A stretch of DNA of 64,000 bases from Neorhizobium sp. NCHU2750. Its GTDB lineage: Bacteria > Pseudomonadota > Alphaproteobacteria > Rhizobiales > Rhizobiaceae. Positions 1-7,802 of the stretch are shown in pieces (position 1 is the first letter of the stretch; every line of letters begins with the position of its first letter). The position numbers and the translations under genes are program-made. The notes below the pieces were generated by a model. It searched no databases, had not been told where the DNA came from, and saw only the letters and a program-made list of their open reading frames with translations. The stretch spans positions 191,001 to 255,000 of the forward strand of contig NZ_CP030828.1 of NCBI RefSeq assembly GCF_003597675.1. The letters are read 5' to 3'.

Positions 1-687
1 AGCCACACCGCTTTCGGAAGCACGGCCTGCATGAAAGGGCTTGGTCATCGTCCCGAAATTTTCGCGCAGGCCGGCGGACTGGCTGCCTGCCACGGATAGG
101 GCACGCAGCGTCGTCCCGGCGTCAAACCCGAGCAGTCTGGAGGCCGCGGCGGCGGCGGCATAGGTGCCGCAGGTGGCGGTCGCGTGAAACCCGGTTTGGT
201 AGTGGCGCGGATTGATCGCCTCGGCGATCTTGCATTCCACTTCGACGCCAAGATGATAGGCGAACATGAAATTGCGACCGCTGGCCATGGTCATTTCGGA
301 GACGGCGAATGCCGCAGGAAGCGCCGGCGCGGTGGGATGGGTCAAAAGGCCGTAGACACGGTCCTTGGCAACGGCGAGCTGGGTATCGTCATAGTCATCC
401 GCATGGATACCGACGCCATTCGCAAAGGCGGCAAACCGGGGTGCGACGCGCCGCCCGCCGCCGATAACTGTGGCGGGCCCTTCGCCAAGGCTGAGGTCCG
501 AAAGGTGGCGGCGTACCAGTTCGCCGCTCTTTGCCACCGAGCCCGATACGGCGAGGCCAAATCCGTCGAGGATCGACTTCTTGCCGATTTCGATGACGTC
601 ACTCGGCAGGTCGTCTGCGCGTGCATTGACGATAAAGTCCGCGACATAGCGGGTCAGCTCGACATCGACTTTGGCATTCTGGTTCAT
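1..687 (-). CDS. MmgE/PrpD family protein, N-terminal part (3' end outside window)
   Basis: The minus strand reads without interruption from an ATG at 687 to the left edge, giving 229 codons that begin MNQNAKVDVELTRYV. A GGGAGGAGCAGCC leader carries a good ribosome binding site. The helical N-terminal region, the DDYDDTQ stretch, a HPTAPALPAA segment and a GTYAAAAAASRLLG segment resemble the MmgE/PrpD family, which includes 2-methylcitrate dehydratase, aconitate decarboxylase and iminodisuccinate epimerase. The substrate cannot be assigned. It is the last visible gene of a minus-strand ABC transporter cluster and has its own upstream operator-like palindrome, so it may be expressed separately under the neighbouring GntR regulator. 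About half of a usual 450-residue protein is present. Confidence 0.85.
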   Translation of the reverse strand, partial: MNQNAKVDVELTRYVADFIVNARADDLPSDVIEIGKKSILDGFGLAVSGSVAKSGELVRRHLSDLSLGEGPATVIGGGRRVAPRFAAFANGVGIHADDYDDTQLAVAKDRVYGLLTHPTAPALPAAFAVSEMTMASGRNFMFAYHLGVEVECKIAEAINPRHYQTGFHATATCGTYAAAAAASRLLGFDAGTTLRALSVAGSQSAGLRENFGTMTKPFHAGRASESGVA

Positions 688-736
688 GGCTGCTCCTCCC
701 AGGCAAACAGTATGCACATAACGCAATGTCATCTGT

Positions 737-752
737 AAATTGTCAACAATTT
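737..752. promoter_or_regulatory. Palindromic GntR/FadR-type operator candidate before the MmgE/PrpD gene
   Basis: The sequence AAATTGT-CA-ACAATTT is a 7-bp perfect inverted repeat with a 2-bp centre. Its core TTGTCAACAA fits the general FadR-subfamily operator pattern TNGTNNACNA. It lies about 50 bp upstream of the MmgE/PrpD start and just downstream of the GntR gene. Thirteen of its bases recur at 5598-5610, before the transporter ATPase gene. That the local GntR protein binds here is inference. Confidence 0.55.
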
Positions 753-803
753 TTTATTACGAAACATCTCTTGCCGACCAAATGGCCTCGTATCGGCCAG
801 ATA

Positions 804-1517
804 TCAATTCGTGTCGGGTTCGCCCGCGATGCGGGTGCGCACGATGCCGTTGCTGATATGCGCACGGGCTGCGACGAAAGCCTTCAGCGGATCACGCTCC
901 TTCAACGCCTCGTAAATAGCCCTGTGCTCGGCATTGGAAACATGAAGGACGTCGGGGCTGGACAAGGCGCGATAACGCTGGATGTGAAGTTCTCGAACAA
1001 AGCTCTGGTATATCTGTTCCAGCCGCTTGTTGCCGGCCATATGCGCGATCTGGCGATGGAATTCGAGGTTGATCGGGTAATAGTCATGAACGATACCCGT
1101 TTCGACAAAAGCATCCATCTTGCCCAGCAGGCCGGCAAGTACCTTGAGTTCGCCGTCAGTGATCCTCTCGGCGAGCAGCATGGCCATGCAACCGAAAACA
1201 CCGGCACGTGCCTGTGACAGATCCTGCGCTTCGTCGTTGGTCAGTGCCCGAACGAAAAAGCCCCGATTGGGGATGATCTCGATAAGCCCCATTGCGGCTA
1301 TCGCGCTGCAAGCTTCGCGGATCGGTCCACGGCTGACGCCAAGCTTTTGCGACAAGCCGTTCTCGTTGATGCGTTCGTTCGGCTTCAACTCGCCTTCGAT
1401 AATCATCCGCTCGATTTCCGCCTGCACGACATTGCTCAGCGAACGTGTCCGCAGAAAATCGATTGCTGCCATGCTCTGGGTCGGTTCGGGTATTTTCGCC
1501 ATGTTGTCGTCGCGCAT
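804..1517 (-). CDS. GntR family (FadR subfamily) transcriptional regulator
   Basis: This 237-residue protein has an N-terminal winged helix-turn-helix (about residues 28-95, with GELKPNERINENGLSQKLGV and GVSRGPIREA) and an all-helical FCD effector domain (about 105-230). Possible FCD metal-ligand histidines lie in LEFHRQIA, NAEHRAIYEAL and ARAHISNG. It probably senses a small carboxylate or similar effector and controls the ABC transporter and MmgE/PrpD genes around it; matching palindromes at 737 and 5598 support this. The ATG at 1517 is the outermost start. An in-frame ATG at 1502 is also possible, and neither has a strong ribosome binding site. Confidence 0.9.
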   Translation of the reverse strand: MRDDNMAKIPEPTQSMAAIDFLRTRSLSNVVQAEIERMIIEGELKPNERINENGLSQKLGVSRGPIREACSAIAAMGLIEIIPNRGFFVRALTNDEAQDLSQARAGVFGCMAMLLAERITDGELKVLAGLLGKMDAFVETGIVHDYYPINLEFHRQIAHMAGNKRLEQIYQSFVRELHIQRYRALSSPDVLHVSNAEHRAIYEALKERDPLKAFVAARAHISNGIVRTRIAGEPDTN

Positions 1518-1627
1518 CCTGCAGGCTTTCAGGCGGCCGAAGGGCCGCCCCTTGGCAGTTCATACCAGTTGTCGCGATCCGATTCTATCGCCAGCAATCC
1601 AATGGTCCCGATATCCTTCGGATGGCG

Positions 1628-3352
1628 TCATCCACGCGGAGCCTCCTGTGATCTACCCAGAACCGGCACTGTATTGGCGATATAGACGACGGCGAAAGAT
1701 GCAACCAGAAGGATAATCCCCAAAACGCATATTGCGCCAAGATCCCCGCTTTCGTTCAAATCATAGATGATCACCGACACGAGCTTCGTATTGGCTGTCG
1801 TCAGCAAGATGGTGGCCGACAACTCGCGGATCGTGCCGACGAAGACGAAGCACCAGGCGGCGATGACACTGGTGCGCAACAGCGGCGCCGTTATATCCCA
1901 CAGCGTGCGCAATCTCGATGCGCCCATGATCCGGCCTGCCTCCTCCAGTTCCGGATGGACGCCGGCAAAGGAGGAGGACATCTGCTGATAACCCGCCGGA
2001 AGTTCTATCGTCATGAAGGCGATGAACAGGATCCAGATCGTGCCATAGAGCTGGAAGGTCGGATTGGCGTAGCTCAAAAATAGGCCGACACCGAGCACAA
2101 TTCCGGGAATGGCAACCGGCGCGGTGGCCAGGAGACCGAGATATCTGGCACCGGGTATCGAGCGGCGAGTAACAAGATAGGCCGTCACGAGTGCAACGAA
2201 GGTCACGGCGGTCGCGGTCAGGATGCCGAGCATGAAGGTGTTGCGCAGCGCAAGCTGGGTGGCGGAGAATTCGAACAGCACGAACTTCCAGTGCTTAAGC
2301 GTGATCGTGTCCCAGGCCAGTGCGTCGCCTGCGGCACCGGTGAAGGCAGTCTTCAGGATGGCTCCGTAGGGCAGGAAGACTGTCAGCGACAGGATGGCGA
2401 AGACGAACAGACAAGCCGCCCACTTCCACTTGCCGAGCTTGATGATGCGCGGCGAACCGCTCTTGCCGCCAAGCACCGTATATCCTTTTCGGCCAAGCAG
2501 CATTTTCTGGGCACGCAGCAGAATGACAGTAATGACAAGCAGAGGGATGGCGGACGCTGCTGCCAGGCCGAGTTGAGGCGGAAACTGGAAAAGGCTCCAG
2601 ATTTTTGTGGTTATGACGTGAAATCCGGCGGGCAGCGCAAGAATGGCCGGTGAACCGAACATCGTCAGGGATTGCAGGATCGCGATCAGCGTGCCGGCGA
2701 GCATGGCAGGCAGGACAAGCGGAAAGGTGACCTTGCGCAGGGTCGTCAATGCCCTGCCGCCGAGTATTGCGGATGCATCCTCAAGATCGGATGGCACCTT
2801 GTCCAAGGCATTGGCGACGAGCGTGAAGACGTAGGGGAAGGTGAAACAGGTGATCGCGAAAACCAGTCCGGACATGGTGTAGATATTGACCAGAACCGCC
2901 GATGCATCGAGGCCGAAAAGCTTGCGATAGATCACGTTGATGATCCCGCTATTCGGTGCGGCAAGGATTTCATAGGCGATCGCACCGAGGAACGGCGGCG
3001 TGACGAAGGATGCCGTTACCAGCATGCGGATCATTTTGCGCCAGGGCAGGTCGGTGCGCGCGACGAGCCAGGCCATTGGTGTGGCCACCGCGCAGGACAG
3101 TATGCCGACCGCGAAGGCCATTCCAATCGCGAGCCCATAGGCACGCAATAATGTCCTGTCGCTCACGAGAGCCGCGAGGTTCTGGAAAGTCACCCCTCCC
3201 GTCGCGTCGCTCCTGAAAGCGTAGTAGATGATCCAGAACAGCGGCAGGATGACCAGCACGCTCAGTAGCAATGCCAACAGCGCGAAGGTGGGGATCGACA
3301 GGTCGACGCGATGGCGCCGACCCTCCGAAATGCTTAAAGCAAGGTCTGTCAT
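1628..3352 (-). CDS. ABC transporter permease, double-length iron/polyamine type
   Basis: This 574-residue membrane protein holds two tandem permease halves (about residues 20-295 and 310-565). Each half ends with an EAA-like cytoplasmic loop, DASAILGGRALTTLRKV in the first and EEAGRIMGASRLRTLW in the second, as in AfuB/FbpB-type transporters where one polypeptide forms the whole pore. It lies 6 bp after the binding-protein gene and is followed, after about 110 bp, by the GntR gene. The ligand is unknown: such systems import ferric iron, phosphonates, thiamine or organic acids, and the MmgE/PrpD neighbour would fit an organic acid only by inference. Confidence 0.9.
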   Translation of the reverse strand: MTDLALSISEGRRHRVDLSIPTFALLALLLSVLVILPLFWIIYYAFRSDATGGVTFQNLAALVSDRTLLRAYGLAIGMAFAVGILSCAVATPMAWLVARTDLPWRKMIRMLVTASFVTPPFLGAIAYEILAAPNSGIINVIYRKLFGLDASAVLVNIYTMSGLVFAITCFTFPYVFTLVANALDKVPSDLEDASAILGGRALTTLRKVTFPLVLPAMLAGTLIAILQSLTMFGSPAILALPAGFHVITTKIWSLFQFPPQLGLAAASAIPLLVITVILLRAQKMLLGRKGYTVLGGKSGSPRIIKLGKWKWAACLFVFAILSLTVFLPYGAILKTAFTGAAGDALAWDTITLKHWKFVLFEFSATQLALRNTFMLGILTATAVTFVALVTAYLVTRRSIPGARYLGLLATAPVAIPGIVLGVGLFLSYANPTFQLYGTIWILFIAFMTIELPAGYQQMSSSFAGVHPELEEAGRIMGASRLRTLWDITAPLLRTSVIAAWCFVFVGTIRELSATILLTTANTKLVSVIIYDLNESGDLGAICVLGIILLVASFAVVYIANTVPVLGRSQEAPRG

Positions 3353-3358
3353 CTCAAA

Positions 3359-4405
3359 TCACGTCCCGAAATACTTTTCGTAGCTGGACTTGATCTCCTG
3401 GATCATCGGCTCAAGCTTGGCCGGATCGGAATGGAGAAGCTTGATCTTCGAAAGCGGTGTCCTGCCTGGTTTTTCCTTCACGTCGGGATGAAAGGATCGC
3501 AAGCCTCCGACATCGCTGTTGGCCTGCTGTGCTTCACGCGAGAAAAGAAACGCGTAAAAAAGCTTGGCGGCCTGCGGGTGAGGGGCGTTTTTCAACACTG
3601 CCGCATTTCCGACCACCAGAGGCGTGCCTTCGGCCGGATAAACGATCTTGATGGGCTGGCCCTGTTCCTGCAGCAGGAAGATGTTGTATTCGTTGCCGTC
3701 GATCTCAAGCGCACGTTCGCCCTGGGCAAGCTTCTTGGGCGGTTCGGTCGATGACTGGACCTGCATGATCTGCTGCTGCCCAAGTTTTTCGAAATAATCC
3801 CATCCGAGAAGATCCTGCAGCACATAAGTGGCCGTCATCACCGTGCCACTGTAGCCGGGATGCGCCTTGACCATCTTGCCCTTGTATTTCGGGTCGAGAA
3901 GATCCTTCCATGTCTTCGGCGCATCGGCCTCCGACATCAGGTCTGTCCGATAGGCGATCACCGAGAGATGGGCGCGATAGGCGGCAAAATAGCCATCCGG
4001 ATCTCGCTCATCCTCCGGCCATTTGTCGGCCACCTCTTTCGGCAGCATCTGCGCCAGCCATCCCTGCCGCTTGAAATAGGAGAAATGAACCGCATCCGAA
4101 GTTTCGATCACATCGGCATTGTTGATGCCTGAGGATATTTCCTGCCCGATACGCTGAAACACACGCTCGGCTCCAGCGCGTTCCACCTGTACGTCGATGC
4201 CGGAATAGGTCTTCTTGAAGAGGTCGGCGAGTTTTTCCGCAACGGCAACGTCGGTCGCCGTATAGAAGACGACCTTTCCTTCTTTTTGAGCTGCCGAGAT
4301 CAACTCCGGCGTGATCGCGTAGGGCTCAGGAGCCTGCGCTTTCACTTGAGATGCCATCGCCAGTCCCGCGATGACCAATGTTGCTGATAATGCACTTTTC
4401 CACAT
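3359..4405 (-). CDS. ABC transporter periplasmic binding protein, Fbp/AfuA-like
   Basis: This is a 348-residue secreted binding protein. The N-terminus MWKSALSATLVIAGLAMASQ is a typical signal peptide with predicted cleavage near VKAQA. The mature start (ELISAAQKEGKVVFYTATD) and the GERALEIDGNEYNIFLLQEQG region match the type-2 fold of the ferric-iron/2-aminoethylphosphonate binding family. A longer reading from a GTG at 4426 is possible, but the ATG at 4405 follows GGGAGGAAGTCGC and begins directly with the signal peptide. The gene sits between the ATPase and permease genes of the same importer. Confidence 0.9.
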   Translation of the reverse strand: MWKSALSATLVIAGLAMASQVKAQAPEPYAITPELISAAQKEGKVVFYTATDVAVAEKLADLFKKTYSGIDVQVERAGAERVFQRIGQEISSGINNADVIETSDAVHFSYFKRQGWLAQMLPKEVADKWPEDERDPDGYFAAYRAHLSVIAYRTDLMSEADAPKTWKDLLDPKYKGKMVKAHPGYSGTVMTATYVLQDLLGWDYFEKLGQQQIMQVQSSTEPPKKLAQGERALEIDGNEYNIFLLQEQGQPIKIVYPAEGTPLVVGNAAVLKNAPHPQAAKLFYAFLFSREAQQANSDVGGLRSFHPDVKEKPGRTPLSKIKLLHSDPAKLEPMIQEIKSSYEKYFGT

Positions 4406-4480
4406 ATGCGACTTCCTCCCGTTCACATGCTGGAAATTGCTTGAGCGGCCGTCATTCCGGCAGCCGTATCGACGAGCCTC

Positions 4481-5545
4481 CTATTGCGCCAGCGCGCGGC
4501 AGCTTTCCGGCGGGAAATGCAGCCAGACATCGCTACCCGTCGAGATTTCCACGTTGACCGGCGCCACGGCGCGAACCGTTTCTCCTCCCGGTATATGAAC
4601 GAGGTAATCGCGGTGCGAGCCGAGATAGACTTGGCGCTCCACCCTGCCGACCACGGAGTTCGTCTCTGAAAGCCGGTCGGGCGACAAGGCAATATCATGG
4701 TGACGCACGGAAATGGCGCCACCGCCACCATTGGCAGGCAGGGATCCGCTAGCTGATCTCAACGTGAAGTCCCCTGGGCACAGCAGTGTATCCTGGGCAA
4801 CCTTCCTGCCGGTGAAGATGTTGGTGCCACCGATGAAGCGTGCCACGAACTCGGTTTCCGGGCGAGCGTAAATGTCTTCCGGCGATCCGGCCTGTTCGAT
4901 GCGGCCATTGTTCATGACGACAATGACGTCGGCGGTCGTCATGGCTTCCGATTGATCATGAGTGACATAGACAGTCGTATAGCGGAATTCGTCATGCAGT
5001 CGCCTAATCTCGAAGCGCATTTCCTCACGCAGATTTGCGTCAAGATTGGAAAGCGGTTCGTCTAGCAGCAGAATTTCCGGCTTGACCACAAGCGCGCGTG
5101 CCAGCGAGACGCGCTGCTGCTGCCCGCCCGAAAGCTCTCCTGGATAGCGGCTCTCCAGCGCCTCCAACTTGGTGACGGCAAGTATACCGCGAACGCGTTT
5201 GGCAATTTCCTCGGCGGAAATTTTGCGCAACCGCAGGCCATAGGCTACATTCTCGAAGACTGTCATGTGTGGCCAGAGCGCATAGCTTTGGAAAATCATG
5301 GACATGTTGCGCCCCTCCGGCGGGACGGTCGAGTTTTCCGAGGAAACGACCTTTCCGCCCACACGCACCGCACCGCCGCTTATGCCGGTAAAGCCGGCAA
5401 CGATCCGCAACGTCGTAGTCTTGCCGCATCCCGAGGGTCCCAGCAGACAGACGAGTTTGCCCTTGTCCACGGACAGGTTCAGGTCTTTGATGACAGTAAG
5501 GGCGCCGTAACGTTTGACGATGCCGGACAGCTCGAGAAATGACAT
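4481..5545 (-). CDS. ABC transporter ATP-binding protein (PotA/FbpC type)
   Basis: This 354-residue ATPase has Walker A (GPSGCGKTT), Q-loop (MIFQSYALWPHMT), signature (LSGGQQQR), Walker B (ILLLDEPLSNLDA) and H-loop (YVTHDQSEA) motifs in residues 1-240, followed by a C-terminal TOBE-like regulatory region. The subfamily energises iron, polyamine, sugar and phosphonate importers. It is the first gene of the minus-strand cluster ATPase, binding protein, permease, GntR, MmgE/PrpD. A GGGAGG ribosome binding site lies just before the ATG. An operator-like sequence lies about 53 bp upstream at 5598-5610. Confidence 0.92.
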   Translation of the reverse strand: MSFLELSGIVKRYGALTVIKDLNLSVDKGKLVCLLGPSGCGKTTTLRIVAGFTGISGGAVRVGGKVVSSENSTVPPEGRNMSMIFQSYALWPHMTVFENVAYGLRLRKISAEEIAKRVRGILAVTKLEALESRYPGELSGGQQQRVSLARALVVKPEILLLDEPLSNLDANLREEMRFEIRRLHDEFRYTTVYVTHDQSEAMTTADVIVVMNNGRIEQAGSPEDIYARPETEFVARFIGGTNIFTGRKVAQDTLLCPGDFTLRSASGSLPANGGGGAISVRHHDIALSPDRLSETNSVVGRVERQVYLGSHRDYLVHIPGGETVRAVAPVNVEISTGSDVWLHFPPESCRALAQ

Positions 5546-5597
5546 TCAACCTCCCATTGATTGCCCTCAAGTGGGGAAACACTGGCCCCTAAATTGC

Positions 5598-5610
5598 AAA
5601 TTGTCAACAA
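5598..5610. promoter_or_regulatory. Second copy of the GntR/FadR-type operator motif, before the ABC ATPase gene
   Basis: AAATTGTCAACAA is identical over 13 bases to the left part of the palindrome at 737-752. It lies about 53 bp upstream of the first gene of the ABC cluster. Two identical copies flanking one regulon with one GntR gene inside suggest a shared operator; binding is not shown. Confidence 0.5.
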
Positions 5611-5977
5611 AAGAACGTTCACAGAAAGTCGAGTCTCTCATTCATGTGAACTGACGATCTAATCATCTACGATCGATCAAACGCGGCGGCCGATACGCAG
5701 GGCTTTCTCTCCGGCTGGCTGCGACCGGATTTGGCATTGTCTAAAATTATCGAGAGAGGCCGGGGTTACTATCGGACGACTATGGGCCGACTGCCTAGAA
5801 CCGGAGGCCCGCCAACAGATTGAAGAAATCAATATGGGCCGTCGATAATTCCTTATTGGACAGTCTCAGTTTCTGCGCCAAATATCTTCCCCGGAGGGGA
5901 ATGCATGCCGGCCGGGAGGAGTGCCAGCGTCGGCTTGGATTACACCTATCAGATTACCAGATACCGTACTTTCATCC

Positions 5978-6010
5978 GAAAATGCCCGTCGGATTGGAAC
6001 GGGCATTTTC
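5978..6010. terminator. 12-bp perfect hairpin before the esterase gene
   Basis: GAAAATGCCCGT and ACGGGCATTTTC are exact reverse complements separated by a 9-base loop. The stem has a GC-rich core flanked by A/T runs on both sides, which is the shape of a bidirectional intrinsic terminator. It lies 48 bp before the ATG of the downstream secreted esterase gene, within a divergent region, so an attenuator or operator role is equally possible. Confidence 0.5.
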
Positions 6011-6057
6011 GATGCTGCTTTTTGAACGAATGTCGGGATCATATGGGAGGATGCCTG

Positions 6058-7698
6058 ATGCCAACGCTGTCTTTGACGAGCAGATGCCGGCGTGTATTTC
6101 TCTGGGTGGGGCTCACGGCGATCATCTCGCTTGTGATGCAGGCGCTGCCTGTGGCGGCAGATCAATTTGTTGCAACGACCAAAAAAACCGTTGTTGAAAC
6201 CGACAAGGGCAAGCTCCTTGGCTCGGTGGACGACGGCGTCTACAGCTATCTTGGTGTACCTTATGCCCGCGCCGATCGCTTCATGCCGGCGGAAGAAGTC
6301 AAGCCGTGGCAGGGCATTCGCCCGGCGGTGACTTATGGCGAAAATTGCTTTATTCCACAGATGACGGGTGTGGCCGGCGACGAATTGTTCAATCCGCATC
6401 GTTACATGCCGATGAGCGAGAACTGCCAGTTCCTTAACGTCTGGACGCCGGGCATCAAGGACCGGAAGAAGCGGCCGGTCATGGTCTGGATCCATGGTGG
6501 AGGTTATACTAACGGCTCGGGTATCGAGCTGACTTCCTATGACGGCCACAATCTCAGCAAGACCGGCGATGTGGTCGTAGTAACCCTCAACCATCGTCTG
6601 AACGTGCTCGGCTTCCTCGACCTGTCGGCCTATGGCGACAAGTACAAGAATTCCGGCAATGCCAGCATCACGGACCTCGTCGCGGCCCTGAAATGGGTCA
6701 ACCAGAATATCGAGGTATTCGGTGGCGACCCCAACAATGTGACGATCTTCGGCCAGTCGGGCGGCGGCTACAAGGTCCGGGCGCTGATGGGGACCCCCGC
6801 TGCGAGGGGACTATTTGAAAAAGCGATCGTCCAGAGCGGCTCGCGCCTCGATTCGACTACAGACAAGGCATCCTCTGCCAAGGTCGCCGAGTTGACACTC
6901 GCCAATCTCGGCCTGAAGCCGGAAGAGGTCGATAAGCTCGCGAGCGTCGATTACTACGCGCTGCTCGCTGCATCCGACAAGGCGCTGAAGGACGCGCCCT
7001 CACAAGGGGCCAGGGATGCTCGCTACGCACCAGTCGCTGATGGCACCTATATCCCGGAAAACCCGGTCGGTTCACGGTGGGTTGACCAGGCCAAGGACAT
7101 TCCGCTGATGGTCGGTGATACGCTGAACGAGTTCGAGACCGTGATCACCCGCAAAGTGGGAGATCTCGTTGCCGACAACAAGAACGGCTGGAACAACGCC
7201 AAAGCTTCGGCAAAGCTGAAGGAGCGTTTTGGTGACAAGGGCGAGGCAGTCGGCAAGGCCTTCCTCGCCGCTTATCCGGAGAAGACGTTGGCGGATGCTT
7301 ATTTCGTCGACACCCGCTACCGGGTCGGCGCGATCAGGGATCTGGATCTCAAGGCCAAGCAAGATGGCGCACCAGTTTACTCCTACATGTTTGCCTATGA
7401 ATCGCCGGTACTCGACGGCATCGCCATGTCCTGGCATTGCTCCGAGCTGCCTTATGTCTTCGCCAATGCCGGCCTTGTCAAAACCGCGACCGGTGGCGGC
7501 AAGGAGGCACTCGCGCTCTCGCGGAAGATGAGCCAGGCCTGGGTCAACTTTGCCCGCACGGGTAAGCCAAGTGCCAAGGGCCTGCCCGAATGGCCGGCCT
7601 ATACGACTGACAAGCCTGCAACCATGGTCTTCGACACCAAACCACGCGTGGCGATAGACCTTGACCGTAAGGTCATGCAGGCGACGGGCGCTCTTTAG
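6058..7698 (+). CDS. Secreted carboxylesterase, type-B family (first of two)
   Basis: This 546-residue alpha/beta hydrolase begins MPTLSLTSRCRRVFLWVGL, a signal peptide ending near VAADQ. The start at 6058 is chosen because GGGAGG precedes it and the signal peptide begins there. The oxyanion-hole motif is HGGGYTNGSG. The nucleophile elbow reads GQSGGG instead of the usual GESAGG. The acidic residue is probably the Glu in DTLNEFETV, and the catalytic His lies in SWHCSELPYVF, typical of type-B carboxylesterases and para-nitrobenzyl esterases. It should hydrolyse an ester in the periplasm or outside the cell. A paralogous secreted esterase follows about 100 bp downstream. Confidence 0.9.
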   Translation: MPTLSLTSRCRRVFLWVGLTAIISLVMQALPVAADQFVATTKKTVVETDKGKLLGSVDDGVYSYLGVPYARADRFMPAEEVKPWQGIRPAVTYGENCFIPQMTGVAGDELFNPHRYMPMSENCQFLNVWTPGIKDRKKRPVMVWIHGGGYTNGSGIELTSYDGHNLSKTGDVVVVTLNHRLNVLGFLDLSAYGDKYKNSGNASITDLVAALKWVNQNIEVFGGDPNNVTIFGQSGGGYKVRALMGTPAARGLFEKAIVQSGSRLDSTTDKASSAKVAELTLANLGLKPEEVDKLASVDYYALLAASDKALKDAPSQGARDARYAPVADGTYIPENPVGSRWVDQAKDIPLMVGDTLNEFETVITRKVGDLVADNKNGWNNAKASAKLKERFGDKGEAVGKAFLAAYPEKTLADAYFVDTRYRVGAIRDLDLKAKQDGAPVYSYMFAYESPVLDGIAMSWHCSELPYVFANAGLVKTATGGGKEALALSRKMSQAWVNFARTGKPSAKGLPEWPAYTTDKPATMVFDTKPRVAIDLDRKVMQATGAL

Positions 7699-7802
7699 GA
7701 CGGCCCCATCATTCCGATCACTGGGCGTGTCGAGCAGATGCGCTCGGCTTCGATGGCCCTATGGTCTTTCCGCAATATCTCAAAAGCAGGGAAGAGATCC
7801 TT

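Larger units (their letters stand above)
5546..6057. other. Divergent intergenic region between ABC cluster and esterase gene
   Basis: No gene was recognised here. The region holds the operator-like repeat at 5598-5610, a short hairpin TTCCCC-GGA-GGGGAA at 5887-5901 and a strong 12-bp hairpin at 5978-6010. The frame of the downstream esterase is open back to an ATG at 5905, but that extension reads through both structures and has no signal peptide, so it is treated as untranslated leader. Confidence 0.6.

Noticed and set aside
5905..6057. Upstream extension of the first esterase to an ATG at 5905
   Set aside because: The extension runs through two hairpins and hides the signal peptide; the ATG at 6058 has GGGAGG at correct distance.
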